Shown here: positions 34,888 through 44,136 of the stretch, piece by piece
Layout: every line of letters begins with the position of its first letter
Numbering within the stretch: position 1 is the first letter of the stretch
Assembly: GCA_020639075.1 (NCBI GenBank)
Contig: JACKHI010000001.1
Location: forward strand, 124,001-188,000
Source: Phycisphaerales bacterium
GTDB lineage: Bacteria; Planctomycetota; Phycisphaerae; UBA1845; UTPLA1
Length of the DNA: 64,000 nucleotides
Direction: 5' to 3'
The notes under the pieces: model-generated
Databases searched by the model: none
What the model was told of the DNA's origin: nothing
Seen by the model: the letters and a program-made list of their open reading frames with translations, nothing else
Made by a program: the position numbers and the translations under genes

Positions 34888-36228
34888 ATGATCTCGATGA
34901 AGATGCCCTCCCTCGTACAGTATTTGTGGCCGATTTTCCTCCTGGCGGTCTGTGGCGTCGGTTACGCTCAGGATGCCCCTGACGTTACCGCGACGTCCCG
35001 ACCGGCGAGCGACGACTCTCGGGAGGTACTTCATTTTCGCGCGACGCTGGCGTCCCCTGGCGGCGAATTGCCTTTCGGTCTGGAAATTATCCGAGCCCCG
35101 AATGGCAAGGCAGCTGCGAGGATCGTGAACGGTCCTGAGGTGATCGAACTGGCTGACGTCCGGTTCAGTGAGGATCGACTTAAGATCGACATACGTCACT
35201 ATGACGCGACGATCGAAGCCCGCGTGTCTGAGTCGGCCGGGATGCGGGATGCAATTCGTCGGCATTACATCGGGCGATGGAAGAAGCGCGTGGACTTGAA
35301 CACGTGGACGGAACTGCCATTCGAGGCCGTCGAGGATGTGCCGTATCGGTTCAGACCGGGGCCGCGCGTGGAGGGAGAATTAGAGATTTCGGAGCCGGTC
35401 GAAGGGCGTTGGCTTGTTCGGTTCGAGAAGAGTGATGATCCGGCGATCGGCGAGTTCCATCGTACGGGCGACGGAGAGATTGTCGGGACATTTCTGACGG
35501 CGACGGGGGACTATCGATTTCTCGCCGGCGATTACGAGGCCGGGCGGCTTCGTTTGTCGGCGTTCGATGGCGCGCATGCGATGTTGTTCGACGCGAGGCT
35601 GGATGAATCGGGGCGATTGAATGGGGACTTCTGGTCGCGTGACGTGTGGCATGAGACATGGACGGCGGAACGGGATCCCGATGCGAGTCTGCCGGACGGT
35701 TTCGGTCTGGCGACGCCAGTGCGCGGCGTTGAATTATCGACTGTGAAATTCCGCGGTGTGGACGGGAAGTTGTACTCACTTGATGACGACACATTTCGGG
35801 GGAAGCCGCGGATCATCGAGGTGTTCGGCACGTGGTGCCCGAACTGTCACGACGCCGCAGGGTTGTTGAATGATCTTCATCATCGGTACTCCCCGCAGGG
35901 GCTGGTTGTCATCGGCGTCGCATTTGAGGCAACGGGCCAATTCGAGCGCGACGCGCGACAGGTGCGTCGGTTCGTCGATCGATACGATGTGAAATACCCG
36001 ATCTTGCTGGGCGGCAAGCGTCCCAAGGAAGAGACGCGTGACGCATTTCCGCTGCTCGATCGAATTTACGCGTATCCGACGACGCTGTTCATCAATCGCA
36101 AAGGCGAGGTGATCGCCGTGCACACGGGATTCAGCGGACCCGCAACCGGCGAAGCTCATCTTCTGTTGCGTGCCGAGTTCGAGCGCCGTATCAGGGAGAT
36201 GCTGGACGAGCAAGTGCCGTCGCCATGA
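34888..36228 (+). CDS. TlpA-like thioredoxin-fold protein, exported
   Basis: 446 residues. A signal peptide (PSLVQYLWPIFLLAVCGVGYAQ) is followed by a ~270-residue N-terminal region of repeated beta strands, then a C-terminal TlpA/ResA-type thioredoxin domain (~290-446). The redox site is GTWCPNCHD (CPNC). YPTTLFINRKGEV holds the cis-Pro. This plan, a lipocalin-like or DUF4369-type front and a TlpA end, is common for periplasmic reductases; the partner is unknown. ATG at 34888 is chosen because the leader begins there; ATG at 34897 is equally possible. Confidence 0.85.
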   Translation: MISMKMPSLVQYLWPIFLLAVCGVGYAQDAPDVTATSRPASDDSREVLHFRATLASPGGELPFGLEIIRAPNGKAAARIVNGPEVIELADVRFSEDRLKIDIRHYDATIEARVSESAGMRDAIRRHYIGRWKKRVDLNTWTELPFEAVEDVPYRFRPGPRVEGELEISEPVEGRWLVRFEKSDDPAIGEFHRTGDGEIVGTFLTATGDYRFLAGDYEAGRLRLSAFDGAHAMLFDARLDESGRLNGDFWSRDVWHETWTAERDPDASLPDGFGLATPVRGVELSTVKFRGVDGKLYSLDDDTFRGKPRIIEVFGTWCPNCHDAAGLLNDLHHRYSPQGLVVIGVAFEATGQFERDARQVRRFVDRYDVKYPILLGGKRPKEETRDAFPLLDRIYAYPTTLFINRKGEVIAVHTGFSGPATGEAHLLLRAEFERRIREMLDEQVPSP

Positions 36229-36528
36229 CGTCGCGTCTCGGCGCCTGTGAGTAGTGGGCACACGCCGATCGCCACGCGCGAATACTCTCAAAGTCGCGTG
36301 TTGGCGACATTGCGAAAACCAAAAATGCGCGTAGTGTGTAGCAGGTGTTCCACGGATCGGATCGCAGGGTGAGGGGACGCCGGTCTCGAGTCCTTCTTGG
36401 AGGACGAACAGAAACACGCGGGGGGCAGTCAAACGGAGTTTTCTGCCCCTCACCCTTTTCTTCGTGCCTCAACAACACACGGGCGAACATAGCGGAATCC
36501 GTCTTTCGGCATAAACGGGAGGTTGTTC
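36229..36528. other. Spacer with structured element before the ACT gene
   Basis: No gene fits. It contains the inverted-repeat element at 36367-36462 and the ribosome site GGGAGG at 36517-36522. Confidence 0.6.
36367..36462 (+). terminator. Multi-stem RNA element, possible attenuator or terminator
   Basis: The outer stem GGGTGAGGGG (36367-36376) pairs perfectly with CCCCTCACCC (36446-36455), followed at once by TTTTCTT. Inside it are GTCCT/AGGAC and, overlapping the outer 3' arm, GGGGCAG (36422-36428) with CTGCCCC (36443-36449). The outer and last inner stems cannot both form, as in attenuators. It could equally be the terminator of the TlpA-like gene with a branched loop. Confidence 0.5.
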
Positions 36529-36966
36529 GTGGCTGCAAAGATAGAGAGCATCGACGTCTGGGCCGGCGATCTTCTGAACCGACCGGAACGATTGGCGCGC
36601 GTGCTGGAGGCGCTGGCGTCTGCGGGCGCGGAGCTGGAATTCCTCGTTGCGCGTCGCGTATCCGATCGCACGTCCCGCGTCTATGTTGCGCCTTTGAAAG
36701 GCAAGAAGCAGAAGCAGGCGGCGGCCGACGTGGGCCTTGTTCGCGCGGACGGGATGTTTGCGCTTCGCATCGTCGGTAGCGATCGGCCGGGGCTTGGCGC
36801 TGAAATCACGCGCTGCGTGGCTGCGGCGGGCATCAACATCCGCGGCGCTTCGGCGGCCTCGATCGGCAAGAAGAACGCGTTCTACCTGGGATTCAGGACG
36901 GACGACGAACGAAAGCTCGCGCTTAGCGCGTTGCGAAAGCGATTCGGCAAGCGCGCCAAATCGTAG
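36529..36966 (+). CDS. ACT-domain protein (tandem ACT)
   Basis: 145 residues. The C-terminal half (FALRIVGSDRPGLGAEITRCVAAAGINIRG) is a clear ACT domain of the type that binds small ligands such as amino acids. The N-terminal half (IDVWAGDLLNRPERLARVLEALASAGAELEFL) looks like a second, weaker ACT unit. Start GTG at 36529 is chosen because GGGAGG lies six bases before it; a TTG at 36523 would be too close to the ribosome site. No enzyme partner is adjacent. It may be a stand-alone regulator; the ligand is unknown. Confidence 0.78.
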   Translation: MAAKIESIDVWAGDLLNRPERLARVLEALASAGAELEFLVARRVSDRTSRVYVAPLKGKKQKQAAADVGLVRADGMFALRIVGSDRPGLGAEITRCVAAAGINIRGASAASIGKKNAFYLGFRTDDERKLALSALRKRFGKRAKS

Positions 36967-36997
36967 GAACGGGCCGGCCGCTAAGTCCGTTCGAAAC

Positions 36998-37885
36998 TCA
37001 GATACTGTGATTCAGCACGCGATATGCAGGCGCATTACTGAGCCGATGCGCCACTTGTTCGAGGTCGCGAACATAGATCGTGTTTCCGCCTGTGTTCGGC
37101 TGCGGCGCTTTCGATATCGTGCGGGTCAGCGGTTCGTAGCGGCAGGGGACGAAGTTCCAATCGCTCATCTGCTTGTGCGTATCGAATCGCTCTTCGTTTT
37201 CGTATCTCGAAGCGCTGCTGTTGACTTCGACGATAACGGCCAAGAGGCTTGGCTTCGCAAACGTGTGCGTTCCGCCCTTCAGTACGTGACGTTCGTATCC
37301 CTCCACGTCGATCTTGATGCAGCATGGGTTTCGATCGCCGACGATCTCATCCAGCGATTGGACTTTGACTTCGATCGTGTCGCCGGATGCGCCCGATTCA
37401 GCGATATGGTTCATCGTGTCCTGATCCGACGTGAAGTGCCGAGTGCCGCTGCTTTCGGCGACACCGACGTTCAGCGTCGTCACCAGATTTTCGAGCCGAT
37501 TGCCGCTAACGTTCCTGACAAGACTCTCGAACGTGGAATCAACCGGCTCGATCGCGATTGAATCCGCGCCCACGGCGCCGCTGGCGAGGATGGTGTACGA
37601 TCCGACATTCGAGCCCACATCGACAAACAGATCCTTCGGGCGGAGCAAGTGCAGGACGAACGCCATGTCCTCGAATTCGTCGAGACCGCAGTAGATGTTC
37701 CCAGTGGCGCCGTGAGATCCGCGTATGACGAACAGCCGCGTCGCGTTCACGAACGGAACAGCGTGCGGGCCCGGGCTCAGTCTGCTCTTGATCTGCCACG
37801 AGGCGAATCTGCGGAGCGCGGCGAACTTCCGATCGCGGCAAAGCGGGTGGTTCGTGATGTACTTAATTGTATGCGCTAGACTCAT
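36998..37885 (-). CDS. FkbM-family methyltransferase 1
   Basis: About 295 residues. The SAM-binding motif is LFVDVGSNVGSYTILAS, followed by AIEPVDSTFESLVRNV and later CCIKIDVEGYERHVLKGG, the FkbM signature with the acidic motif. FkbM enzymes O-methylate sugars or polyketides, here most likely a sugar of the polysaccharide. The ATG at 37885 is preferred over TTG at 37912. The C-terminal ~50 residues are variable. Confidence 0.88.
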   Translation of the reverse strand: MSLAHTIKYITNHPLCRDRKFAALRRFASWQIKSRLSPGPHAVPFVNATRLFVIRGSHGATGNIYCGLDEFEDMAFVLHLLRPKDLFVDVGSNVGSYTILASGAVGADSIAIEPVDSTFESLVRNVSGNRLENLVTTLNVGVAESSGTRHFTSDQDTMNHIAESGASGDTIEVKVQSLDEIVGDRNPCCIKIDVEGYERHVLKGGTHTFAKPSLLAVIVEVNSSASRYENEERFDTHKQMSDWNFVPCRYEPLTRTISKAPQPNTGGNTIYVRDLEQVAHRLSNAPAYRVLNHSI

Positions 37886-38061
37886 GCCGGGTATTCCCGA
37901 TAGCGCGCTCAAGGCGCCTGTTCAATCATCTCCTGACGACGCGGCGGACTTCAACACGGCCGAACGCTCGAGCCGGACCTCGGCCGCAATTTTCGTCTGC
38001 GAAATCAGAAAGTCATGATGCCACTCCCATACAGTCCGGTCAACCGCAGCGAGCGATTGGA

Positions 38062-39027
38062 TCAGCGACGCGGACCGATGACAGCGGGATTGATCATCCG
38101 CCAGAGCGGCATCATCCCGGCCCGCCGGATGGCGCGATGAAGTCGCCGTGCATCGTCATGCGCGCGTTTCGGATCGTCGTTGGGTATTCCGACCCAGTTC
38201 GACAGGTCGGTGAAATTCGGCGGCGTGAGACCGAAACGTCCGACTTCGTGACAATTGTATCCGGCGTCTTGAACCTGCTTGCACAATGATTGCGATGTCA
38301 ATCCACGGTCGCGCAGGCGATCCGGGTTGTTCTCCATCAACAAGTAGGGCCGCGCTTCGGCAAGGACCTTCGATGCACCCTCGAGGATGTCCGGTTCACC
38401 GCCTTCGGCGTCGGTCACAATCAGCTTGATTGATTCGATGTTGCGCGTTTCGCAAAAGCTGTCGAGCGTCACGGTTTCGACTTCGAGCTTCTCCGACTCC
38501 GCATCGTGCATCGCCCACATCGAGCCCTGGCCCTGATTGGTTTCATTGGGCGCCATGTAGAACGTGATTCGACCGTTCTCGTTGGAGATCGCGGCTTCGA
38601 CGACCTCAACATGATCCAGGTGGTTGTTCCTGAGCGTGGATCTGAGATGAGTGACATGCTCGGGCACGGGTTCAAAGGCCACGACGCGGCCTCGGCTGCC
38701 TACGACGGCCCCGAAGTGAATGGTCTCTGTCCCGAGATGTGCACCGATCTCGACGATCGTGTCGCCGGGGCTGCAGAGAATATTGGCGACGACGACATTG
38801 CGCCAGTCATTAAAACCTCTGCATGCGAAGTGAATCGCAAGGATGTCGCGGCCTGAGTACTCAAAGGTAAGCGGCGCGAGGCTGCTTCCGGCTGAAAACG
38901 CGACGGGTTCCGGAATGCTGTCTGACGACGAGTAATATCGCAGCATAATCCTGGCGGAGATCGCCGGCGGGAACATCCTGCAGAGACGTGAGACCCTCCT
39001 CAGGCGGGGCGAATCGGACTTCATCAT
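38062..39027 (-). CDS. FkbM-family methyltransferase 2
   Basis: 321 residues. The SAM site is IVEIGAHLGTETIHFG with VVAFEPVPEHV, then IKLIVTDAEGGEPDILEGA as the second motif. ATG at 39027 lies ten bases after GGAGGAG. It differs clearly from the neighbouring FkbM gene (36998-37885), so the two probably methylate different positions. It lies upstream of that gene on the same strand. Confidence 0.88.
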   Translation of the reverse strand: MMKSDSPRLRRVSRLCRMFPPAISARIMLRYYSSSDSIPEPVAFSAGSSLAPLTFEYSGRDILAIHFACRGFNDWRNVVVANILCSPGDTIVEIGAHLGTETIHFGAVVGSRGRVVAFEPVPEHVTHLRSTLRNNHLDHVEVVEAAISNENGRITFYMAPNETNQGQGSMWAMHDAESEKLEVETVTLDSFCETRNIESIKLIVTDAEGGEPDILEGASKVLAEARPYLLMENNPDRLRDRGLTSQSLCKQVQDAGYNCHEVGRFGLTPPNFTDLSNWVGIPNDDPKRAHDDARRLHRAIRRAGMMPLWRMINPAVIGPRR

Positions 39028-39603
39028 GAACCTGCGTCTCCTCCTTATTTCAATCGGAAGTCCGGGCCTTCCCGGCAAGCGAGATCCATTTTAGGGCTGG
39101 CGATGCGCTGCGTCACGCGCGAGGACATCGGCTCGTCGATTCTGGCTCCTTCAACGTCCTCCAGCCGGCGGCGCTTTCATCACGATTGGGCATCTTGCTG
39201 CATTTCTGGGACGAATCCTCGCTTGGGTGCATTGAAGTCGGAGACATCGGATCCACGAGGAATCGCAGGCATCGCCTCGTCATGCAGGCACATCGTGTTC
39301 ATATACACCGCGGAATAACCCTACAAAATCGGAAGAGGAGAAGTTCACGGCGACACCGGCGACGATGCTCGCGGACGCGTCGTCATGTTGCGTCGGATGC
39401 ACTGCGGCATCGGCAAGACCGACGACATGGAGGAACTCGCGGCGCGGTTCGCCTGTGTCTTCGATCGAGACTTGGGGTGAGCCGGAGCGCTTGGACTCAC
39501 AGCACTTGCGAAGAACGGCGGAATGGAGACACGAGAGCGCGAGAGATTGAAGCTGTCGCCCGGTTCATGGAAGTTGAACGAAATCGGGTAGCCCAATTCG
39601 TCT
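39028..39603. other. Gene-free stretch between FkbM-2 and gmd
   Basis: 576 bases without a believable gene; open frames here have no family pattern. A small inverted repeat (CCGGG/CCCGG) lies near 39060-39075. It may hold the promoter for the two methyltransferase genes. Confidence 0.45.
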
Positions 39604-40650
39604 TCATTCTCGACTTGCTCCCGGCGGTGCGATGGCATGGCCCGCGCTGCGTAGCGTCTTTTCCTGCTTCGCGAGTTCGAGGTCCGAGTCAACCATTTCG
39701 CGCACCAATTCAAGGAACTCGACGCGGGGCTTCCATCCAAGGTCGCTCTGGGCCTTCCGGGCGTTACCTTCCAGGTGATCGACATCCGTGGGGCGCACGT
39801 ATCTGGGATCGAACTCCACGTATTTTCTGTAGTCGAGCTTCGCGTAGCCGAACGCGGCTTCGAGGAATTCACGAACGGAATAAGACTCTCCCGTCGCGAT
39901 GACGTAGTCTCCGGGGTGATCCTGCTGCAGCATCAGCCACATCGCTTCGACATAGTCCTTCGCGTGCCCCCAGTCGCGACGTGCGTCCAGGTTGCCAAGG
40001 TAGAGTTTGTCCTGCAGCCCCATCATGATGCGACCGACAGCGCGCGTTATTTTTCGCGTGACAAACGTCTCGCCGCGGCGCGGGGATTCGTGGTTGAAGA
40101 GGATTCCGTTCGAGATGAACAAGTCGTACGCCTCGCGATAATTCACGCAGTACCAGTGGGCGGCGACCTTCGAGACGGCGTAGGGGCTTCGCGGCGCGAA
40201 CGTCGTCGACTCGTCCTGCGGCGGCGGGGCGGCGCCGAACATTTCCGAGGAACCCGCCTGGTAGAGTTTCACGCTGCGTCCTGTCGTCTGCACATGATAT
40301 CGAACGGATTCGAGCAGCCGGAGGACGCCGGATGCGACAACATCGGCCGTATATTCCGGCTGCGCAAATGAGACTTTCACATGTGATTGGGCGGCAAGGT
40401 TATAGACTTCGTCGGGCAGAACCTGATCGAGGATGCGACGCAGCCCAGAACCTTCCGTAAGGTCGCCATAGTCCAGGAACAGGCGACCGTCGACCTGATG
40501 TGGATCCTGATAAAGGTGATCGATGCGATTCGTGTTGAAGCTGCTGGCGCGCCGAATGATCCCGTGGACATAATAGCCCTTGCCCAAGAGAAACTCGGCG
40601 AGATAGGAGCCATCTTGACCTGTGATGCCGGTGATGAGGGCGCGCTTCAT
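39604..40650 (-). CDS. gmd: GDP-mannose 4,6-dehydratase
   Basis: 348 residues, short-chain dehydrogenase family. The Rossmann motif is GITGQDGSYL, the active-site set includes the S-S-E segment in GSSEMFG, and YAVSK is the Tyr-Lys pair; NHESPRRGETFVTRK is a GMD signature. It makes GDP-4-keto-6-deoxymannose, the precursor of GDP-L-fucose, GDP-D-rhamnose or GDP-perosamine. The enzyme taking it further is not identified here, so the final deoxyhexose is open. The start follows AAGGAC; an upstream ATG at 40668 is less likely. Confidence 0.95.
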   Translation of the reverse strand: MKRALITGITGQDGSYLAEFLLGKGYYVHGIIRRASSFNTNRIDHLYQDPHQVDGRLFLDYGDLTEGSGLRRILDQVLPDEVYNLAAQSHVKVSFAQPEYTADVVASGVLRLLESVRYHVQTTGRSVKLYQAGSSEMFGAAPPPQDESTTFAPRSPYAVSKVAAHWYCVNYREAYDLFISNGILFNHESPRRGETFVTRKITRAVGRIMMGLQDKLYLGNLDARRDWGHAKDYVEAMWLMLQQDHPGDYVIATGESYSVREFLEAAFGYAKLDYRKYVEFDPRYVRPTDVDHLEGNARKAQSDLGWKPRVEFLELVREMVDSDLELAKQEKTLRSAGHAIAPPGASRE

Positions 40651-41114
40651 TTCGACGTCCTTGGTCATATAATGCGAGCAGGAGAAAAGGCCGATGACGT
40701 CGCGTTGGGACGTCGCCGCCCAGCGTCCAATGCGGCACCTCGGCGGAACGCTGAATGTTACCGGCGGAGCAAACTCCCGACAACTAATAACGCGAGTCGC
40801 AGTTGTGAGCGGCTTGCTGCGAACTGCGCGATCTCATCGGGTAATCGGACGTTTCGGCGACGTCGAGATCCGGGCCCCCTGACTGGGCGAGAGACATTAA
40901 GTTGTCACGTTCACGTCAGCCCGCGTCGATTCGAAATGAGTCGTCGTCGAGTGAATACGGCGATTTCGCAGTTTCGGGCGAACGTGAGTCGCTGGGTGCC
41001 TTGCTCTTGAGGACAGTCGCTCACGACTCGACCGGAAACGTCAGGCGTCGGCCGATCCCTGGCTTGGTCGAGCCTGGCGTGACGAGTGATTCGTTCGCGA
41101 TCGGAGACCGGTTC
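40651..41114. promoter_or_regulatory. Divergent intergenic region, gmd / beta-helix gene
   Basis: 464 bases between divergently read genes, expected to hold both promoters. No boxes were identified with confidence. GGAG lies nine bases before the ATG at 41115. Confidence 0.35.
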
Positions 41115-42389
41115 ATGATGACGTTTGCCGTTGTACTTTCGATCTGCGTTTGCGTCGGACAGACCGCCAGCGGGCCGTCGGTACGATCCTCGGGCGAACT
41201 CGACGCAGCTGACTCCATCCAGCGCGAAATCGATCGGCAGATCGACGGTCGGCGGCCCCCCATCGAATCCAGCCCTGTCATTCGTCTGCCGCAAGGGCGG
41301 TTTGTGCTGAAGCGACCCATCACGTTTCGTGCGACGTGGGGCGGCCGACTTGTCGGGCAGGGTTATGGAACCGTGCTCGAGGCGGACTTCAGCGAATCCG
41401 ATCGAGGCAAACCGATGATCGATCTGACGGGTTGCACACGATTTCAGATTGCGGATCTGAGAATCGTCGGCGGACCGCCCACAAACCCGACAAATCGTGC
41501 GACGCCGGGGACGGGTCTGTTGCTCGGGCGATCCAAGGGCGAAAGCGCGGGGTTCCACGTGATCGAGCGCGTTCACTTTGAGGGTCGCTTCGGCGTCGCT
41601 GCGATGGCGAATATCGCATCGGAAGTCAATGTCTTTCGGGACTGCGTTTTTTCGAATCACGAACCGCCGGCCCGATGGACGGAAGATCGGGTGCCGATCG
41701 GCGGCTACTGCGTTCTTGTCGCGAATCACAATTTCCAGAATCTGCTGGATGCAGGTATCAGCACCAACACGATGCTCGAACTGTCGTTCGAGAATTGCAG
41801 CTTTCATTTGACGAGTCTGGACAAAGACGGGAAGCCAGCGGACGGCGGCGCTGCGGTGATGGTTGTGGGGGCCCAGGCGAGTGCGCTGGGCGACGTGTTC
41901 TTCACAGGCGGCGGCGGATACGTTCAGAATGCGACGGCCTGCGTCCTGCTGTATGCGGAGGGGACGACGGGGCAGCTTGAGCAGGTCGTGTTGGAAAAGA
42001 TGCGATGGGAGGCGGACAGTTGCGAGTACGGGCTGCTCGGCGTGTCGGCGCTTCCACGGATCATCGGCCCGGTCGTGTGGCGGGACTGCAGCGTGTACAT
42101 TGCCCGGCAATTTACGAAGTTCACGGGGATGGCGACGGGGTTCTGCGTCGAGCAGACGCGAATCCTCCGAAGTTCGAAACGACTGCCGGAGTTCTCTGGC
42201 GCGGCGATCGAAGCGGATCGAAGCCGAAACTGGAATGTGCGCCTCTGGTACGCGACGGGGTGGGACCATCTTGTCGAGGTCGGCAAGGCAATGTCCTGGG
42301 ACCGGTTCGAAGTTCCCAGCAAATCCAGCATCAAGGTGCCAGATACGAATGTCAATGATGTGAAGATCGACTCGGTGAAGCACGACTGA
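41115..42389 (+). CDS. Secreted right-handed beta-helix protein
   Basis: 424 residues. A short leader (MMTFAVVLSICVCVGQTASG) precedes a parallel beta-helix: repeated short strands such as IDLTGCTRFQIADLRIVGG, FHVIERVHFEG and VNVFRDCVFSNH match the coil pattern of pectate-lyase-like folds. The family includes polysaccharide lyases, epimerases and depolymerases; catalytic residues cannot be assigned here. The longer frame from 40902 lacks a leader, so ATG at 41115 is preferred. In a polysaccharide locus it may trim or modify the polymer outside the cell. Confidence 0.75.
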   Translation: MMTFAVVLSICVCVGQTASGPSVRSSGELDAADSIQREIDRQIDGRRPPIESSPVIRLPQGRFVLKRPITFRATWGGRLVGQGYGTVLEADFSESDRGKPMIDLTGCTRFQIADLRIVGGPPTNPTNRATPGTGLLLGRSKGESAGFHVIERVHFEGRFGVAAMANIASEVNVFRDCVFSNHEPPARWTEDRVPIGGYCVLVANHNFQNLLDAGISTNTMLELSFENCSFHLTSLDKDGKPADGGAAVMVVGAQASALGDVFFTGGGGYVQNATACVLLYAEGTTGQLEQVVLEKMRWEADSCEYGLLGVSALPRIIGPVVWRDCSVYIARQFTKFTGMATGFCVEQTRILRSSKRLPEFSGAAIEADRSRNWNVRLWYATGWDHLVEVGKAMSWDRFEVPSKSSIKVPDTNVNDVKIDSVKHD

Positions 42390-42437
42390 AGCGCCGAGTC
42401 TGCATTGGTCCAAGCAGGGCCTGGAAGGATCGTCAGA

Positions 42438-43205
42438 TTGTCATATTCATGGCTCAAGAGTGTTTTTTCGGCCGTCGGTCTCGACCTGCGGCGCATTGCG
42501 CTGCGTCATCGGGACGATATCGACGATCTTCGACGCATTTTTCCGGGTGATTCGGCGAGGATCCTGTTCGACATCGGTGCGAATGAGGGTCAGACGGCGA
42601 CGCGACTGTTAAAGGCGTTCAGCTCGGCGACGGTTCACTCGTTTGAACCGACACCAGCGCTCTACGAAGCTCTGTCGCACCGCGCCGACGGCCGGCGGTG
42701 GCAGGTGCATCCGTTTGCGGTTTCCGATTCGATCGGGACTGCTACGTTTCACCTTCACGAAGGGCAGTCCGACGTCAATTCGCTCTTGCCTGCAGTCGAG
42801 GATCGAGCATTCCGGCCGACGACTGAAAACGTCGTGGTACAAACGACGACCCTCGAACATTTCTGCGATTCCGCCGGGATTGAAGCGATTGATATTCTGA
42901 AGCTCGATATTCAAGGTGCAGAGTTGCTGGCGCTTAACGGTGCAGCAGAAATGCTGCGCGATCACAGGGTGTCGAGTATCGTCACGGAAGTCAATTTCTG
43001 GCCTATATACAAGGGCCAGGCTTTCGCTCACGAGATATTCTCGCTGTTGCACGGCTTTGAATACTGGCTGTATGGCCTCTACGACCTGGCGTACGAAAAA
43101 AACGGAACGATCAGTTGGGGCAACGCGATCTTCCTCAAGCGAGAGTTGTGTGACTCGCTTCCACGATTCGATCCGCGCGTCGCAATTGCAATATCAAGGA
43201 AATAG
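42438..43205 (+). CDS. FkbM-family methyltransferase 3
   Basis: 255 residues from a TTG start, chosen because GGAAGG lies eight to nine bases before it (longer frame from TTG 42405 possible). The SAM site is ILFDIGANEGQTATRLL, with VHSFEPTPALYEAL and IDILKLDIQGAELLALNGA. It follows the beta-helix gene by 48 bases on the same strand, so the two are probably co-transcribed. It converges on the GT2 gene. Confidence 0.87.
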   Translation: MSYSWLKSVFSAVGLDLRRIALRHRDDIDDLRRIFPGDSARILFDIGANEGQTATRLLKAFSSATVHSFEPTPALYEALSHRADGRRWQVHPFAVSDSIGTATFHLHEGQSDVNSLLPAVEDRAFRPTTENVVVQTTTLEHFCDSAGIEAIDILKLDIQGAELLALNGAAEMLRDHRVSSIVTEVNFWPIYKGQAFAHEIFSLLHGFEYWLYGLYDLAYEKNGTISWGNAIFLKRELCDSLPRFDPRVAIAISRK

Positions 43206-43222
43206 TCGTTGAAGAGTGCAGG

Positions 43223-43996
43223 TCAGGCGCCGGCGTCGTTGCGTCTGCGAGATCGGACGACGTCGTACAGGCTGACAAGCGGACGGGTGAAGGGGTTGGC
43301 TCTGAGCTTCTTGTAGATCCGGGCCTTTTTCGCACTCGCGTTGAAACTGACATCTTCGCCCGTGTGATGAAAGCACGCATATCCCTCGATGAACGCGATC
43401 TTCACATCCGGTCGCGCGTCGACTCGACGGCAAAAGTCAAGCTCGCAATCCCACATCCTGACGCCTTCAAGGTAGGGGCCGAGCGCTTCGTGAAATGATC
43501 TGCGTTTGATGTGCGGTGTGTCGGTATAGGGTGAAATCCCCGACGCGGCGAAATGCCCATTTTCATAAATATTGGCGACTCGATTCGACTTCGTCGTATA
43601 TCGTTCAAACGGGACGCCATCCGCGGACCTTCTCAGTCGAATCATCTGGACGTCTGCTCGCTCCTCGAACAACTCAAGGGCAGCCTGAACGAAGTCTCGT
43701 GGCGGGACGCACTCCCAGTCATCCTGAAGATGAAGGAGGAATTCGCCCGAAGCGGCGTCGAGCCCCTTGTTCTGGTTTCGTCCGAGCCCCTCGTTCTTCT
43801 GCGCCATGACGTATTTGTCAAACGGGATTTTGCGCATTTCCTCTTGTGTTCGAGGCGGGCTTCCGTCGTCCGACAGAATGAACTCGAGATTCGGGTACGA
43901 ACATCCGCGGCGGAAAGACTCGACGGTCGCCCGAAGCGTGTCGACGCGTTTATAAGTGATCAGCACGACACTGACCAAGGGAGGCGTGGATGTCAT
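43223..43996 (-). CDS. Glycosyltransferase, GT2 type
   Basis: 257 residues, GT-A fold. VSVVLITYKRVDTLRATVESF is the N-terminal strand, FILSDDGSPPRTQEE the nucleotide-binding part, and FLLHLQDDWECV holds the metal-binding D-x-D equivalent. WDCELDFCRRVDARPDVKIAFIEG is the acceptor-side motif. No membrane segment. It ends the minus-strand run of Wzx, GT, Wzy, GT4 and GT2. Confidence 0.88.
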   Translation of the reverse strand: MTSTPPLVSVVLITYKRVDTLRATVESFRRGCSYPNLEFILSDDGSPPRTQEEMRKIPFDKYVMAQKNEGLGRNQNKGLDAASGEFLLHLQDDWECVPPRDFVQAALELFEERADVQMIRLRRSADGVPFERYTTKSNRVANIYENGHFAASGISPYTDTPHIKRRSFHEALGPYLEGVRMWDCELDFCRRVDARPDVKIAFIEGYACFHHTGEDVSFNASAKKARIYKKLRANPFTRPLVSLYDVVRSRRRNDAGA

Positions 43997-44136
43997 CGTG
44001 GCAGTCCTCAGGAGCGTGTCGGAGCAACGAACCTGCCGTCGATCAACGTCGAAGGCGAGCCAAGATCCTATACGAACAATTCATGCCACGTCGGACCGGA
44101 GCCCTTACAAATTCGCAACGTCCTTGCCTGAGGCAA

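Noticed and set aside
39186..39902. Open frame in the gap upstream of gmd's stop
   Set aside because: It runs into the gmd gene in antisense, Arg-rich with no family pattern or ribosome site.
40911..42413. 500-residue minus-strand frame opposite the beta-helix gene
   Set aside because: No leader, no motif, and composition of an antisense shadow. The plus-strand frame has a signal peptide and beta-helix repeats.
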